64,000 bases of DNA, from assembly GCF_004343255.1 (NCBI RefSeq), contig NZ_SMDD01000002.1, positions 186,001 through 250,000 of the forward strand, given 5' to 3'. This DNA comes from Laceyella sacchari. GTDB taxonomy: Bacteria > Bacillota > Bacilli > Thermoactinomycetales > Thermoactinomycetaceae. The notes beneath the pieces were generated by a model. That model had not been told where the DNA came from. It searched no databases and saw only the letters and a program-made list of their open reading frames with translations. This document shows positions 1-8,340 of the stretch, piece after piece. The position numbers and the translations under genes are program-made. The stretch's first letter is position 1. The number at the start of each line of letters is the position of its first letter.

Positions 1-88
1 TAGGAATCTCATCACGCTTTCCCATTTCGCATCGCACTATCACCCATGCTAGTTTTCTTTGCCTATCACGTTGAAGGAGGGAGCGCGC

Positions 89-148
89 ATGGTCCGCCCA
101 CAATTGTCCAAATGTTCAAAATGCGGCAAAGACGAGTGCGAGTGCTGA
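89..148 (+). CDS. Possible 19-residue Cys-rich peptide
   Basis: A short open frame starts at an ATG with a good ribosome binding site (GAAGGAGG, spacing about 8) and ends in TGA at 146. The product is basic and has four cysteines arranged C-x2-C and C-x-C near its C-terminus, which could bind a metal. I do not recognise it. The ribosome binding site and cysteine pattern are the only support, and no promoter is obvious. Confidence 0.35.
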   Translation: MVRPQLSKCSKCGKDECEC

Positions 149-170
149 CTGGGTAACCTTCTAAAAAGCC

Positions 171-199
171 AAACGACAGCCCAACAGGGGCTGTCGTTT
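171..199 (-). terminator. Intrinsic terminator of the CAP-protein gene
   Basis: An 11-bp inverted repeat (AACGACAGCCC / GGGCTGTCGTT) with a short loop lies just beyond the CAP gene stop. On the minus strand it is followed by GGCTTTTTAG, which fits termination of that gene. Confidence 0.65.
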
Positions 200-238
200 G
201 CTATTGTATCTATCGTATATCATGAACACCCACTTGGA

Positions 239-1006
239 TTATTTAGCGATAAATTGCTGAGTCCAATAGCATCCGTAAGAACCGCCTTTGACATATCCGA
301 CACCAATATGCGTGTAATCCGGATTCAAGATGTTGGCGCGGTGTCCATCGGAATTCATCCAGCTCTCCATCACTTTCTCGGCGGTGGTTTGCCCGGCAGC
401 GATATTTTCTCCCGCCATCCGGTATTTCACTCCAAACTGCTTCAACATATCAAACGGCGAACCGTAAGTGGGCGAATCATGGCTGAAGTAATTATTTTCT
501 TTCATGTCTTCTGATTTTTTCCGAGCGACGCGAGATACGCTTTCGCTGATCTCCAATTTGTGCAATCCCCGTTGTTGCCGCTCTTTGTTAACCAGTGCAA
601 CAACTTCTTTTTCAATTTCCAACATCGCGGACTGGGATTTGTCAGGGATGGATTGGTTTGACTTGTCATCAGCTTGATTCGTTGTTCGATTATTTGTACT
701 CTTCTCCCGGTCAGTACTTTCTTCTCTCTTTTCCTGTTTGGACGAAGATGGTGCGGATGGCTTGGCTTCTTCTTTTATCTCTGGTTTTGTTTGCTTCTCA
801 ACTGGTTCACTTGGTTTCTCCGCTTTTTCCGGGGAAGGCGGTTCCTCCATGGCCACTGTCACATCATTGGTTTCCGCTACCGGCTCAGCTTCTGGAACCG
901 GCTTGGCAACGGACTTGGTCTCTGTCTCGGTTGACTTCGCTTCTGGCGCACAGCCTGTTAGCGCAACTAACACAGCTAAACCCAGAGCGGACATGGCTAG
1001 GCGCAT
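239..1006 (-). CDS. CAP/SCP-domain lipoprotein (YkwD-like)
   Basis: About 255 residues. A short basic N-terminus and hydrophobic stretch end in a lipobox (LTGC), so the protein is predicted to be lipid-anchored outside the cell. Residues about 25-125 are a Pro/Glu/Lys-rich spacer that probably crosses the wall. Residues about 130-255 form a CAP (SCP/PR-1) domain with the family signatures SHDSP, AGENIA and HRANIL, followed by GVGY. Bacterial relatives such as YkwD are cell-surface proteins of uncertain activity. Two ATGs stand in tandem; the second (1006) has the better spacing (5 nt) to GGAGGT. Nothing looks broken. Confidence 0.85.
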   Translation of the reverse strand: MRLAMSALGLAVLVALTGCAPEAKSTETETKSVAKPVPEAEPVAETNDVTVAMEEPPSPEKAEKPSEPVEKQTKPEIKEEAKPSAPSSSKQEKREESTDREKSTNNRTTNQADDKSNQSIPDKSQSAMLEIEKEVVALVNKERQQRGLHKLEISESVSRVARKKSEDMKENNYFSHDSPTYGSPFDMLKQFGVKYRMAGENIAAGQTTAEKVMESWMNSDGHRANILNPDYTHIGVGYVKGGSYGCYWTQQFIAK

Positions 1007-1191
1007 CATTGACCTCCTAAAGCAAAATATTCTTATATGAATGAGTATAGCTCAAACAACAAAGTGACAACGATGTGAAATGTGCAATTTCATTGAAAGA
1101 TGGAAAACCAAATCAAGGCGATTCCATGTTGACATCCATGCATCGCAAAAGAGCTACTCTGAACCTCGCCAACCTCTCCCACTCTCTTGTT

Positions 1192-1228
1192 AAAAAAACA
1201 GCACAGGTCCAATCTCGACTCTGTGCTG
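1192..1228 (-). terminator. Intrinsic terminator of the 1250-1525 gene
   Basis: The 8-bp stem CAGCACAG/CTGTGCTG is followed on the minus strand by seven T residues (A-run at 1192-1198), about 20 bases beyond the preceding stop codon. Confidence 0.7.
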
Positions 1229-1249
1229 GCTGGGCTGTACCAAACGCCC

Positions 1250-1525
1250 TCATGATTGCTTCCGCTCTTCAATTTGACGCAACAACATCTGCGCCTTGAA
1301 ATAATACAAATTTCGCCGCACTTGCCCCGCATCCGGGTTTTCCGAAGACTCCCCCACGTTTGGGTCAATTTGTTTCAATTGGTGACAAATCAAATTCAAG
1401 GCGATCTTTTGCCGTTGGAGGGTGAGCCACTTTGGCTTCTCCCCTTCTTGGTTTAACTTGGCTTCAATCCGCTCCAACTCCCGATTCACTTGCTGCAAAA
1501 AAAGGTCCTCACCGATAATCATCAT
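1250..1525 (-). CDS. Hypothetical 91-residue helical protein
   Basis: A charged, largely alpha-helical protein with heptad-like leucines in the N-terminal third (RELERIEAKL) and a basic C-terminus. There is no signal peptide or membrane segment. GGGAGA precedes the ATG pair at a usable distance, and a strong terminator follows, so it is probably a single-gene transcript. It is not recognised, and no function is proposed. Confidence 0.6.
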   Translation of the reverse strand: MMIIGEDLFLQQVNRELERIEAKLNQEGEKPKWLTLQRQKIALNLICHQLKQIDPNVGESSENPDAGQVRRNLYYFKAQMLLRQIEERKQS

Positions 1526-1613
1526 GTGTCTCCCTTGCGATGTTTTTGTCCTATATATATTAACCTTTTATTGATGCAAAGTGAATGCGAAAAAAGACCG
1601 GATCTAATATCCC

Positions 1614-2246
1614 TTAGGGCACCAAGCGATTGCGGTGGGCGTAGATAGCCGCTTGGGTGCGGTCTTCCACTTCCAGCTTAGAAAAAATGTGGGTGACGTG
1701 GGTTTTCACCGTTTTCACGGTGATGTGGAGCAAATCGGCAATCTCTTGGTTCGTCTTCCCTTCTGCAATCAAGCGGAGCACCTCTATTTCCCGAGCAGTC
1801 AGGGACTCATGCGGTTTGCTTTCTTCCGCGCGCCGCATTTTGGACAGCATCTTGCCAGTCACTTTGGCCTCCAAGACCGGTTCCCCCTTCATCGCCGCCC
1901 TCACCGCCTCGGCGATTTCATGCGCCTTGGATGTTTTTAACAAATAACTAAAAGCACCAGCCTCAAGCACAGGATACAACTTGTCATCATCAATAAAGCT
2001 GGTCAGGACAATAATCTTCGGATTCTCCATCACGCGGCAGATCTCCTTGGTAGCCTCGATTCCATCCATCACATCCATGACCAGATCCATCAAAATAACA
2101 TCTGGCTGGGTCTCTTGTGCCAACCGAACGGCCTCAAGGCCATTGGCTGCTTCCGCGACAATCGTGATGTCCGGCATGACCGACAAATAGGAAGCCAAAC
2201 CCATCCGCACCATCTCATGGTCATCCACGATCATGACTCGAATCAC
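1614..2246 (-). CDS. liaR: Cell-envelope stress response regulator LiaR
   Basis: A 210-residue NarL/FixJ-type regulator. The receiver domain (about 1-120) keeps the acidic pocket (DD at 8-9), phospho-acceptor D54 in ILMDLVMD, and the conserved LTSF and LLKT segments. The LuxR-type helix-turn-helix is at about 145-205 (LTAREIEVLRLIAEGKTNQEIA, then KTVKTHV). The stretch SFIDDDK and the C-terminal AIYAHRN are very close to what I remember of Bacillus LiaR. The gene overlaps the kinase gene by 4 nt (ATGA), the usual liaSR coupling. The likely target is the palindrome upstream of the liaI-like gene. Confidence 0.92.
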   Translation of the reverse strand: MIRVMIVDDHEMVRMGLASYLSVMPDITIVAEAANGLEAVRLAQETQPDVILMDLVMDVMDGIEATKEICRVMENPKIIVLTSFIDDDKLYPVLEAGAFSYLLKTSKAHEIAEAVRAAMKGEPVLEAKVTGKMLSKMRRAEESKPHESLTAREIEVLRLIAEGKTNQEIADLLHITVKTVKTHVTHIFSKLEVEDRTQAAIYAHRNRLVP

Positions 2247-3307
2247 GCTTTCTCCCCCTCTCCATCAACCACAATGGGCACTTTCACTTCGATTTGCGTC
2301 CCTTTGCCCGGCACGGAAATTACTTCAGCGATGCCCCCGATTTCACTGGCTCGCTCCTGAATAGACTGCAAACCATAAGAAGAGGCCTTCACTTTGGACA
2401 TATCGAAGCCTACGCCGTTGTCAATCATCCGCAAATGGACATGGCGTCCCCGGAACACCAAACGCACAGTGACTGACGTCGCTTGTGCGTGGCGAAACAC
2501 ATTGGACAGCCCTTCTTGCACAATCCGAAACAAATGATCCTCTACTCCTTTGGGCAAACGAGGCAAATCCCCTACTTCCCAATGCAACGAAGCGGAATGC
2601 TTGGCGCCAAACTCCTCAAGCAATTCCGCCAAACCCTCTTTCAGCCCTTTACCCTCCAGCGTTACCGGGCGCAATTGCAACAACAGCGCGCGCATCTCAT
2701 TTTGGGCGATCCCGGCCATTTTCTCAATCATCGCAATTTGCTTGCCTACTGAATTCTCCGCTTCAGGCAAGGTTTCTTTCATCGCCGAAGCCATCAATGA
2801 GATGGCAAACAGCTGTTGACTGACAGCGTCATGCAACTCCCGTGCCAGCCTTTGCCGCTCTTCGGAGATAACCGCTTGTTTCTGAGCTTCTACCCATTCT
2901 GCTTTCTCCGTAGATAATTTTTGCAATGAGGCGACTTGCTTTTCAATCCGTTCTGCCATCTGATTCAACCGGGTTCCCACCAAGCCGATTTCATCCTCTC
3001 CAAGATCGGGCAGGCGATAGGAGAAATTACCTCGCTCAAAGCGCAGAATGGCCTCAATCAAGCGGGACAATCTCCGTTTGATCGCATACCCGTAGAGAAA
3101 GCCGGCACAAGCACCCCCAAGCAGAACCAAAGCAAACGCCACCAACAAAACAGGCACTTTCGACAATTTGGTTGTCCACAGTGTCTCCCAACTTAAGCGA
3201 TAGGCATTGAGAAACACGGTCAGCAACAAGAAAGCCAAAACGGCGCAAACCCAGATGGTATACTGTGTCATGCGCCAGTGAATGTTGGTCGGACGGTTTC
3301 CGTTCAT
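2243..3307 (-). CDS. liaS: Sensor histidine kinase LiaS
   Basis: A 354-residue membrane sensor with two membrane helices (about 17-35 and 51-73) and a very short extracytoplasmic loop, as in intramembrane-sensing kinases. A HAMP region follows (about 77-130), then a HisKA_3 dimerisation domain with phospho-acceptor H159 in RELHDAVSQQ, and an HATPase domain with the N box (RIVQEGLSNVFRHA) and G box (DNGVGFD). It is expected to phosphorylate LiaR when the envelope is damaged and to be held back by LiaF. It overlaps liaR and liaF by 4 nt each, so the three genes form one operon. Confidence 0.92.
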   Translation of the reverse strand: MNGNRPTNIHWRMTQYTIWVCAVLAFLLLTVFLNAYRLSWETLWTTKLSKVPVLLVAFALVLLGGACAGFLYGYAIKRRLSRLIEAILRFERGNFSYRLPDLGEDEIGLVGTRLNQMAERIEKQVASLQKLSTEKAEWVEAQKQAVISEERQRLARELHDAVSQQLFAISLMASAMKETLPEAENSVGKQIAMIEKMAGIAQNEMRALLLQLRPVTLEGKGLKEGLAELLEEFGAKHSASLHWEVGDLPRLPKGVEDHLFRIVQEGLSNVFRHAQATSVTVRLVFRGRHVHLRMIDNGVGFDMSKVKASSYGLQSIQERASEIGGIAEVISVPGKGTQIEVKVPIVVDGEGEKA

Positions 3308-4014
3308 AATTGCCTCACGCCCACGTCCCCTACCAACAGGGAAATGCTTATTTTCACTTTCCGCCTGGCTTGCTCATACCCTTTGGTCTCCAACATGATT
3401 TGGCGGTTAACGCCCCCTTGGTGGTGGCCTAGGATATCCAGATAACCGGCGCTAACGGTCGCGGCAACAGACACATCGAGGTCATCCGGGACATAAATGT
3501 CCACATCACCGATAAGTCCGCTGATCACAATCGCACTTTCCCCTTCGGGAATGATCGCTTTTGACAAATCCAATTTGATATCGTTAACCATAGCGGACCG
3601 ATTGAGATCAACCAAGTCATAACGCAGATTCATCAAGTGCAGGGTCCCCGCCATTGCATTGGGGGAGCCGGATTTCTTTACGATCAAATCTGCTGGCGGC
3701 ACATGGGCACCTCCATCTATTTCCGGCGTCTTCTCTTGGCTACGGCCAGTGAACAGGCGGTAGCCGAAAAAGACCAGCAGGATGGAGAAGGCAATCCATC
3801 CCCACTCCACTTCAGCAAGGTGACTGATAAATACAATCGCGGATAAAAGCAAAAAGCCATAACCCCATTTGCGGCGGTGATTGCGCAATAAAATAACCCC
3901 GATAATAAATAAAGCCAATGAACCAACAAAAGACCAATCAGTCAACCCCCATAAAATCAAGGCCCCAGCACCTAAGATAATCCATCCCGCCAACCTGTTT
4001 TGAAACAGGCGCAC
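3304..4014 (-). CDS. liaF: LiaF, membrane inhibitor of LiaS
   Basis: About 236 residues with paired membrane helices in the first 100 residues (four predicted), followed by a cytoplasmic C-terminal domain of the LiaF/YvqF type (motifs GDVDIYVP and ISLLVGDVGV). In Bacillus LiaF keeps the kinase inactive. The open frame can be extended to 4053, but the GTG at 4014 is preceded by AAGGGGGGAGC at correct spacing and removes a non-conserved N-terminal tail, so I prefer it. The stop overlaps the liaS start. Confidence 0.88.
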   Translation of the reverse strand: MRLFQNRLAGWIILGAGALILWGLTDWSFVGSLALFIIGVILLRNHRRKWGYGFLLLSAIVFISHLAEVEWGWIAFSILLVFFGYRLFTGRSQEKTPEIDGGAHVPPADLIVKKSGSPNAMAGTLHLMNLRYDLVDLNRSAMVNDIKLDLSKAIIPEGESAIVISGLIGDVDIYVPDDLDVSVAATVSAGYLDILGHHQGGVNRQIMLETKGYEQARRKVKISISLLVGDVGVRQL

Positions 4015-4197
4015 AATGCTCCCCCCTTCATTCCCACATGGCCGGGTGCTCAATACACACGGATCTTGCCGCTCAGATTCTCCTGCATAATGGCATGCCT
4101 CCCCTATTCGTTGGTCGTCCTTCCATCCAATTTATTTTCAGGGATCATATCCTTCTATTATGGACGAAGAGCCCCGGCATTGAAAACAGGGCAACGG

Positions 4198-4485
4198 TCA
4201 ATCCCGGATCATGCGCCATCCCCAATACAAGCATGCCGCGCCAAAGCAAAAGCCGATTAAAAAGGGGACCCCGGGCAAAAACAGAAGAATACCGAAAAGA
4301 AAAGTAAACAGTCCCACCCGTTTTTCCTCCGTCGATTCCGCTCTTTTCATCAAGCTGACGCCAATAACGATCACGGCCCCAGCAAGCAAAGAGCCCGCTA
4401 TGCCATCGGGGATGCCATTTATGAACGCCAGCGCCCCAAGAATCATAAAAAACAAGCCAGCCTGCTTTTTTTTGTCCCGCTTCAT
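4198..4485 (-). CDS. Small polytopic membrane protein
   Basis: 95 residues: a lysine-rich N-terminus (KRDKKK) followed by three to four hydrophobic helices. It lies 180 bases upstream of liaF on the same strand and resembles the LiaI/YvqF-type small membrane proteins in size and layout only. It may be part of the stress operon. Not recognised at family level. Confidence 0.65.
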   Translation of the reverse strand: MKRDKKKQAGLFFMILGALAFINGIPDGIAGSLLAGAVIVIGVSLMKRAESTEEKRVGLFTFLFGILLFLPGVPFLIGFCFGAACLYWGWRMIRD

Positions 4486-4596
4486 CTTTCCCCACCTTTA
4501 TCAATTATGTTCCCATTGGCCTAAGACCTCTTCTCGGTACAACGACTCTAAAACCACCTCATGCCCGAGCCCTGACCAGGCAATCCAACAGCCAAC

Positions 4597-4634
4597 GCAC
4601 AAAAGACTCCGGATTCGGACGGAGTCTTTTGTGC
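4597..4634 (-). terminator. Strong terminator after the pspA-like gene
   Basis: A near-perfect inverted repeat (GCACAAAAGACTCCG and its complement around an 8-base loop) lies 17 bases beyond the stop at 4651. The stem contains A/T runs on both sides, so it could work in both directions and separate the liaIH-like pair from the liaFSR transcript. Confidence 0.75.
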
Positions 4635-4650
4635 GCATGCCCTCTTGTCC

Positions 4651-5292
4651 TTATGAACTCCCTTCAGCCGGATTCAGAGCGATCTGTGCGGCGGATGACG
4701 GTTCCGGAATCAGCTTCGCCTTCGTGGGATTCTCACCAGCTAGCTCCTGTGTCTTCATCTCCATTTCCGCAATGCGCTCTTCAATGCGCTGGAACTCTTT
4801 CAGTAAGGTGTCAGAAGTGGTGAAATGAAGCATGGCTTGAACGCGCTGATTCGCTTTAGCCATCTCAGCGCGGGCCACCAATTCATTTTTCTTGTCTTTC
4901 AGATCAAGATATTTTTTCTCCAGTTGGCTCACTCGATGCCGCAAGGCTTCTGTCTGCGTGGTAGATTTTTGCTCATATCCTTCGTATTCTTTCACTTTTT
5001 CTAGATAGTATTCTTCTTCCGCCAAGGCTCTGTTTGCCAACTCTTCTTCTCCCGCTTCTTTGGCGATTCTGGCTTGTTCTGCACGTTTTTCAGCCAGCTT
5101 GCTCGCATCACTTGCTTGCCGGCGGTATTTTTCAGTCAGCAACTGTTGTTTGGCAAGCATCGCTTTACCCGCGGAAATTTCCTTTTCAATGTTGCGCAGA
5201 TGTCGTTTAAGCATTGCTTCTGGCTTGTCCGCATCATTGATGATTTCATGGTAAGTCGCCACCAAGTAATCCCAAATTCGTTGCCAAGACAT
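4651..5292 (-). CDS. PspA/IM30 family protein (LiaH-like)
   Basis: 213 residues, almost entirely predicted coiled coil, as in PspA, Vipp1 and LiaH. The N-terminal amphipathic helix (SWQRIWDYLVATYHEI) is the expected membrane contact, followed by long helices (about 25-175) rich in Glu, Lys and Ala. PspA proteins form large rings or rods on stressed membrane. The gene follows a LiaI-like membrane protein gene with a short spacer, and a palindrome resembling a LiaR/VraR box lies upstream of that gene. This makes it the likely effector of the neighbouring LiaFSR system. Confidence 0.9.
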   Translation of the reverse strand: MSWQRIWDYLVATYHEIINDADKPEAMLKRHLRNIEKEISAGKAMLAKQQLLTEKYRRQASDASKLAEKRAEQARIAKEAGEEELANRALAEEEYYLEKVKEYEGYEQKSTTQTEALRHRVSQLEKKYLDLKDKKNELVARAEMAKANQRVQAMLHFTTSDTLLKEFQRIEERIAEMEMKTQELAGENPTKAKLIPEPSSAAQIALNPAEGSS

Positions 5293-5325
5293 AAGCCATT
5301 CCCCCTCATGATATTTGATTTCATA

Positions 5326-5703
5326 CTATTGTTTGTTTTGTTTATCCATAAACGCACTCCAATCGGCATCAAAAGAAGTATCGTTTGTCGGCGTTCTTGG
5401 CGCGGTCACCTTCTCCAAAGAGATGGGTAGACCCCCGTTGAACACCTTCCATCCCAGATAAAAGAGCACTCCGCCAATCAATAAACCGACCACCGAGGGG
5501 AACCATCTGAATAACAATAGCGCAGCTGCCCCCATTACTAATACGGCTACTACCTTTTGCCCTTCAGTGGTTGCCCGTTTCCACCGTTTCAATCCGTATA
5601 CCATGAGAGCACCCGTCAACAACAAGACGAGCAAGCCGCCAATGTCATCGAGGCAAATGGCGATCCCGATGAGTAACAACAACCCTCCAAACAATTTTTT
5701 CAT
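5326..5703 (-). CDS. LiaI-like small membrane protein
   Basis: About 125 residues with four hydrophobic segments between residues 3 and 90 and a soluble tail. The position directly upstream of the pspA/liaH-like gene matches liaI, whose product anchors LiaH at the membrane. The frame is open to 5739, but the ATG at 5703 has a GGGAGGG site at normal spacing, giving an MKKLFGG start. The liaI assignment is by context and topology, not by clear sequence motif. Confidence 0.75.
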   Translation of the reverse strand: MKKLFGGLLLLIGIAICLDDIGGLLVLLLTGALMVYGLKRWKRATTEGQKVVAVLVMGAAALLLFRWFPSVVGLLIGGVLFYLGWKVFNGGLPISLEKVTAPRTPTNDTSFDADWSAFMDKQNKQ

Positions 5704-5788
5704 CTGTTTCCCTCCCTTGCACCTGCTCGACTCCATCATACCGAAGCGTCCTTGTTCACAACACGACCCTGAGTGCTATTTTGGACTA

Positions 5789-5800
5789 CGACTTGAGTCG
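5789..5800 (-). promoter_or_regulatory. Candidate LiaR operator
   Basis: The 12-base near-palindrome CGACTTGAGTCG lies about 86 bases upstream of the liaI-like start. It contains ACT-N2-AGT, the half-site arrangement reported for VraR/LiaR-type regulators. It is the only such palindrome noticed in this interval. Confidence 0.45.
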
Positions 5801-5988
5801 GAGGGGCACTTGCGACCATAGCGCGATTCCCTCTCAATCCTTCTATGCACCATTTGCTTTGCCAAAACAAACCGGCTCTTTTTTATCACCAATAGAAACT
5901 GATATGATGGACATGCCATTTCATATCTCGATGAAGTAACCGATTGCTTAAACCTACATTGTTTATTCAGGAGGACGCTCATTTTCAT

Positions 5989-7074
5989 ATGAACAACGCG
6001 CTACATCATGCGGCAGAACAATTCATCCAGACTTGCCACCAGGAACTGGGCAAACCATCAACCGAAACACAGGCGAGACTGAAAGAAGTGAAACGGCACA
6101 TTGACCAGTTCGGCTATTATGAGCACACAGACGAAGAACTGGTGCATGGCGCCAAGATGGCCTGGCGCAATGCCAATCGTTGCATCGGCCGCCTGTTCTG
6201 GAATCGCTTAAACGTGATCGACGCCCGTCATCTCCAAAAAGAGGCGGATGTGTTTCAAGCCTTGCTCAATCACATTGAAATAAGCACCAACGGTGGTGAA
6301 ATCATCCCCACCATCACTATCTTCCAACCAGAGATGGCTCAAGTCGCCCCAGTGCGGATCTGGAACCATCAACTCATCCGCTATGCGGGATATGACACCC
6401 CCTCCGGCATCGTCGGGGACCCATCATCCCTGGCTTTCACTCGCGCTTGCCAATCCTTGGGTTGGCGCGGAGCTGGCACGCATTTCGACCCGTTGCCTCT
6501 CGTCGTCCAACTGAACGGGCAAACGCCGCGGTGGCTGCCGATACCGCAAGAACTCATCTTAGAAGTGCCGATCCTTCATCCGCACCATGACTTATTTGGC
6601 GGGTTGGAGGTCAAATGGTACGCCGTGCCAATCATCGCGGACATGCGTTTGGAAATCGGCGGGATCAACTACCCGGCAGCTCCGTTTAACGGCTGGTACA
6701 TGGGCACAGAAATCGGAGCGCGAAATCTGGCAGATGAAACGCGTTACAACTTGCTTCCGCGCATCGCGGCCAACCTTGGTTTGGACACGCGTTCCAACGC
6801 CTCCTTATGGAAAGACCGGGCCTTGGTCGAGTTGAACATCGCCGTGTTGCACTCCTACAAACACCACGGGGTGACCATCGTAGATCACCACACAGCCGCC
6901 CAACAGTTTAAAACCTTTGAAAAAAACGAAGCAAAAGCTGAACGGGACTTGACCGGAGACTGGACTTGGCTGATCCCTCCCCTGTCGCCCGCGGCAACCC
7001 ACATTTTCCACCAAACTTACGAAAACGCGATTGTGTCACCCAATTTTTTCTATCAACAGCCGCCTTATCACTAA
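5989..7074 (+). CDS. nos: Bacterial nitric oxide synthase, oxygenase domain
   Basis: 361 residues, the usual length for Bacillus-type NOS, which lacks the reductase half of the animal enzyme. It makes NO and citrulline from arginine, borrowing electrons from general flavodoxin reductases. The heme-ligating cysteine is C65 in [10 protein letters not shown]. The arginine-binding glutamate is E241 in [12 protein letters not shown]. The block PFNGWYM and the C-terminal WTWLIPP region are intact. The chosen ATG at 5989 has AGGAGG 14 bases upstream, rather far, but the earlier in-frame TTG at 5944 has no site. Confidence 0.93.
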   Translation: MNNALHHAAEQFIQTCHQELGKPSTETQARLKEVKRHIDQFGYYEHTDEELVHGAKMAWRNANRCIGRLFWNRLNVIDARHLQKEADVFQALLNHIEISTNGGEIIPTITIFQPEMAQVAPVRIWNHQLIRYAGYDTPSGIVGDPSSLAFTRACQSLGWRGAGTHFDPLPLVVQLNGQTPRWLPIPQELILEVPILHPHHDLFGGLEVKWYAVPIIADMRLEIGGINYPAAPFNGWYMGTEIGARNLADETRYNLLPRIAANLGLDTRSNASLWKDRALVELNIAVLHSYKHHGVTIVDHHTAAQQFKTFEKNEAKAERDLTGDWTWLIPPLSPAATHIFHQTYENAIVSPNFFYQQPPYH

Positions 7075-7083
7075 TAAGGCGGT
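7060..7083 (+). terminator. Terminator overlapping the nos stop codon
   Basis: A 9-bp inverted repeat (CCGCCTTAT/ATAAGGCGG) spans the TAA stop and is followed by TTTAATCTTG. The T-run is short, so strength is moderate. Confidence 0.5.
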
Positions 7084-7275
7084 TTAATCTTGTTATCTAA
7101 GAAAACCTTGAACCACACACGGGGCAGGTGTATGATCGAAAGTAAAATTTTAAATTTATATTCCAAAGCAGACGAACATGAGCACTTCCGTTCACAGTCC
7201 GTCATCTGCAAATGATCCGTTATTAAAAAACATAAAATCAATAAATAACAACAATAACTTCCCAACCATTCCAAA

Positions 7276-7410
7276 GCGTGTCTGATAAATAGACCAGCGG
7301 CTCCAAAACCTTATTTTCATTCGCTTCACACATTGCGAGGCACTCCTCAAGAAAAGGTTTCCTCCCCCCGCTTCTTCCTCACACATCTTGATTTGCCAGA
7401 CACATCCTAG
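7276..7410. repeat. Dispersed repeat copy 1 (reverse orientation)
   Basis: About 135 bases bounded by GCGTGTCTG at the left and GCCAGACACA at the right. The interior is the reverse complement of the repeats at 16365 and 17711 (shared words for AAGAAGCGG and TTCTTGAGGAG). It contains no gene and behaves like a short non-autonomous repeat with inverted ends. Confidence 0.65.
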
Positions 7411-7490
7411 CAACACTCAATCAATTCATAATAAAAATAATGAATGTACATATAATTAAATTTTATATATAACTGATTCGACTAAATTTA

Positions 7491-7519
7491 TTGAATATTT
7501 TATTGTCGGGTGATATATT
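7491..7519 (+). promoter_or_regulatory. Candidate promoter of the metalloenzyme gene
   Basis: TTGAAT and TATATT are separated by 17 bases, 48 bases before the chosen start at 7567, in an AT-rich stretch. This fits a sigma-A promoter for the downstream gene. Confidence 0.5.
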
Positions 7520-7566
7520 GTACTTGTGAATTCAAATATCACGAAAAGAAGGGTGGATGCCAAACC

Positions 7567-8262
7567 ATGGCCGTAACAACGGGTATTCCGACAAGAGAAG
7601 AAATGGAAAGCATTGCTAAGGAAGAAATGGAGAAGTTGTTTGAGACTGTTCCGATGACCAAAGAGTTTCACGCCGGACAAGCTATTGATCGGGAATATTA
7701 CAAACGTCATCTGATGGAAACGATCATTCGGATCGGACTGAACAATGAAGTCGACTCCTATTGCTTGTACAAAATCGGCTACAGCGACAACAAACTAGCG
7801 CAACTCCTCTCCACTTACCTCGCGGAAGAATTCGGCCATGACAACCTGTTCCTATCCGACCTGGAGAAATTCGGCGTGACCAGGGAAGAAGTAAAAAACA
7901 CTCCCCCGCTCTTTTCTACCCAATTGCTGATCGGCTACATGTACTATTCCATCGACAAAGACGGCCCCATGCCCACCATGGTGTGGAACTGGTTCGTCGA
8001 ATGGTATTCCGACCAATATAACATGAACATCGCCAAAAAAGCCGCTGACGAATACGGCACAGAATATGTGAAGGGCTCCATGGCCCACCTGGGCGTGGAT
8101 GAGCATGAAGATCACGTCGGGCTCATGTATCAAACCGTCGAGCGGGTGATGAAAACCCCAGAAGACGGCGAGAAAGCAAAAGATTATCTGCGTAAATTCA
8201 TCCACCTCATCAGCATGTACTTCCAAGAGTTATATGACACAACGATTGGTCAAAACGCTTAA
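7567..8262 (+). CDS. Heme-oxygenase-like (TenA-type) metalloenzyme
   Basis: 231 residues, all-helical. It looks like the iron-containing redox enzyme group that includes heme-oxygenase-like diiron oxidases. Candidate metal ligands are in EEFGHDN (E88, H91) and in the helix around H174-H183 (HLGVDEHEDH). Such enzymes oxidise amino acids or amines, or cleave C-C bonds. The gene opens a row of four same-strand genes ending in an exporter, so I infer a role in making a small amino-acid-derived product. The start at 7567 follows AAGGGTGG at about 10 bases. A strong hairpin separates it from the next gene, perhaps allowing partial readthrough. Confidence 0.8.
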   Translation: MAVTTGIPTREEMESIAKEEMEKLFETVPMTKEFHAGQAIDREYYKRHLMETIIRIGLNNEVDSYCLYKIGYSDNKLAQLLSTYLAEEFGHDNLFLSDLEKFGVTREEVKNTPPLFSTQLLIGYMYYSIDKDGPMPTMVWNWFVEWYSDQYNMNIAKKAADEYGTEYVKGSMAHLGVDEHEDHVGLMYQTVERVMKTPEDGEKAKDYLRKFIHLISMYFQELYDTTIGQNA

Positions 8263-8271
8263 AGCAAACCC

Positions 8272-8301
8272 AAGGGAGAAAATGTTCTTCATTTTCTCCC
8301 T
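8272..8301 (+). terminator. Intrinsic terminator after the metalloenzyme gene
   Basis: A 13-bp stem (AAGGGAGAAAATG and complement) with a 4-5 base loop lies 10 bases after the stop, followed by a T-rich stretch. It would make the upstream gene more abundant than the ATP-grasp genes. Confidence 0.75.
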
Positions 8302-8340
8302 TCTATATAATCCCCACATATTGAAAGGATGAGAAAGGCA

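Noticed and set aside
595-1040. Plus-strand frames opposite the CAP gene
   Set aside because: Shadow of the Pro/Glu/Lys-rich spacer; the minus strand has the lipobox and domain motifs.
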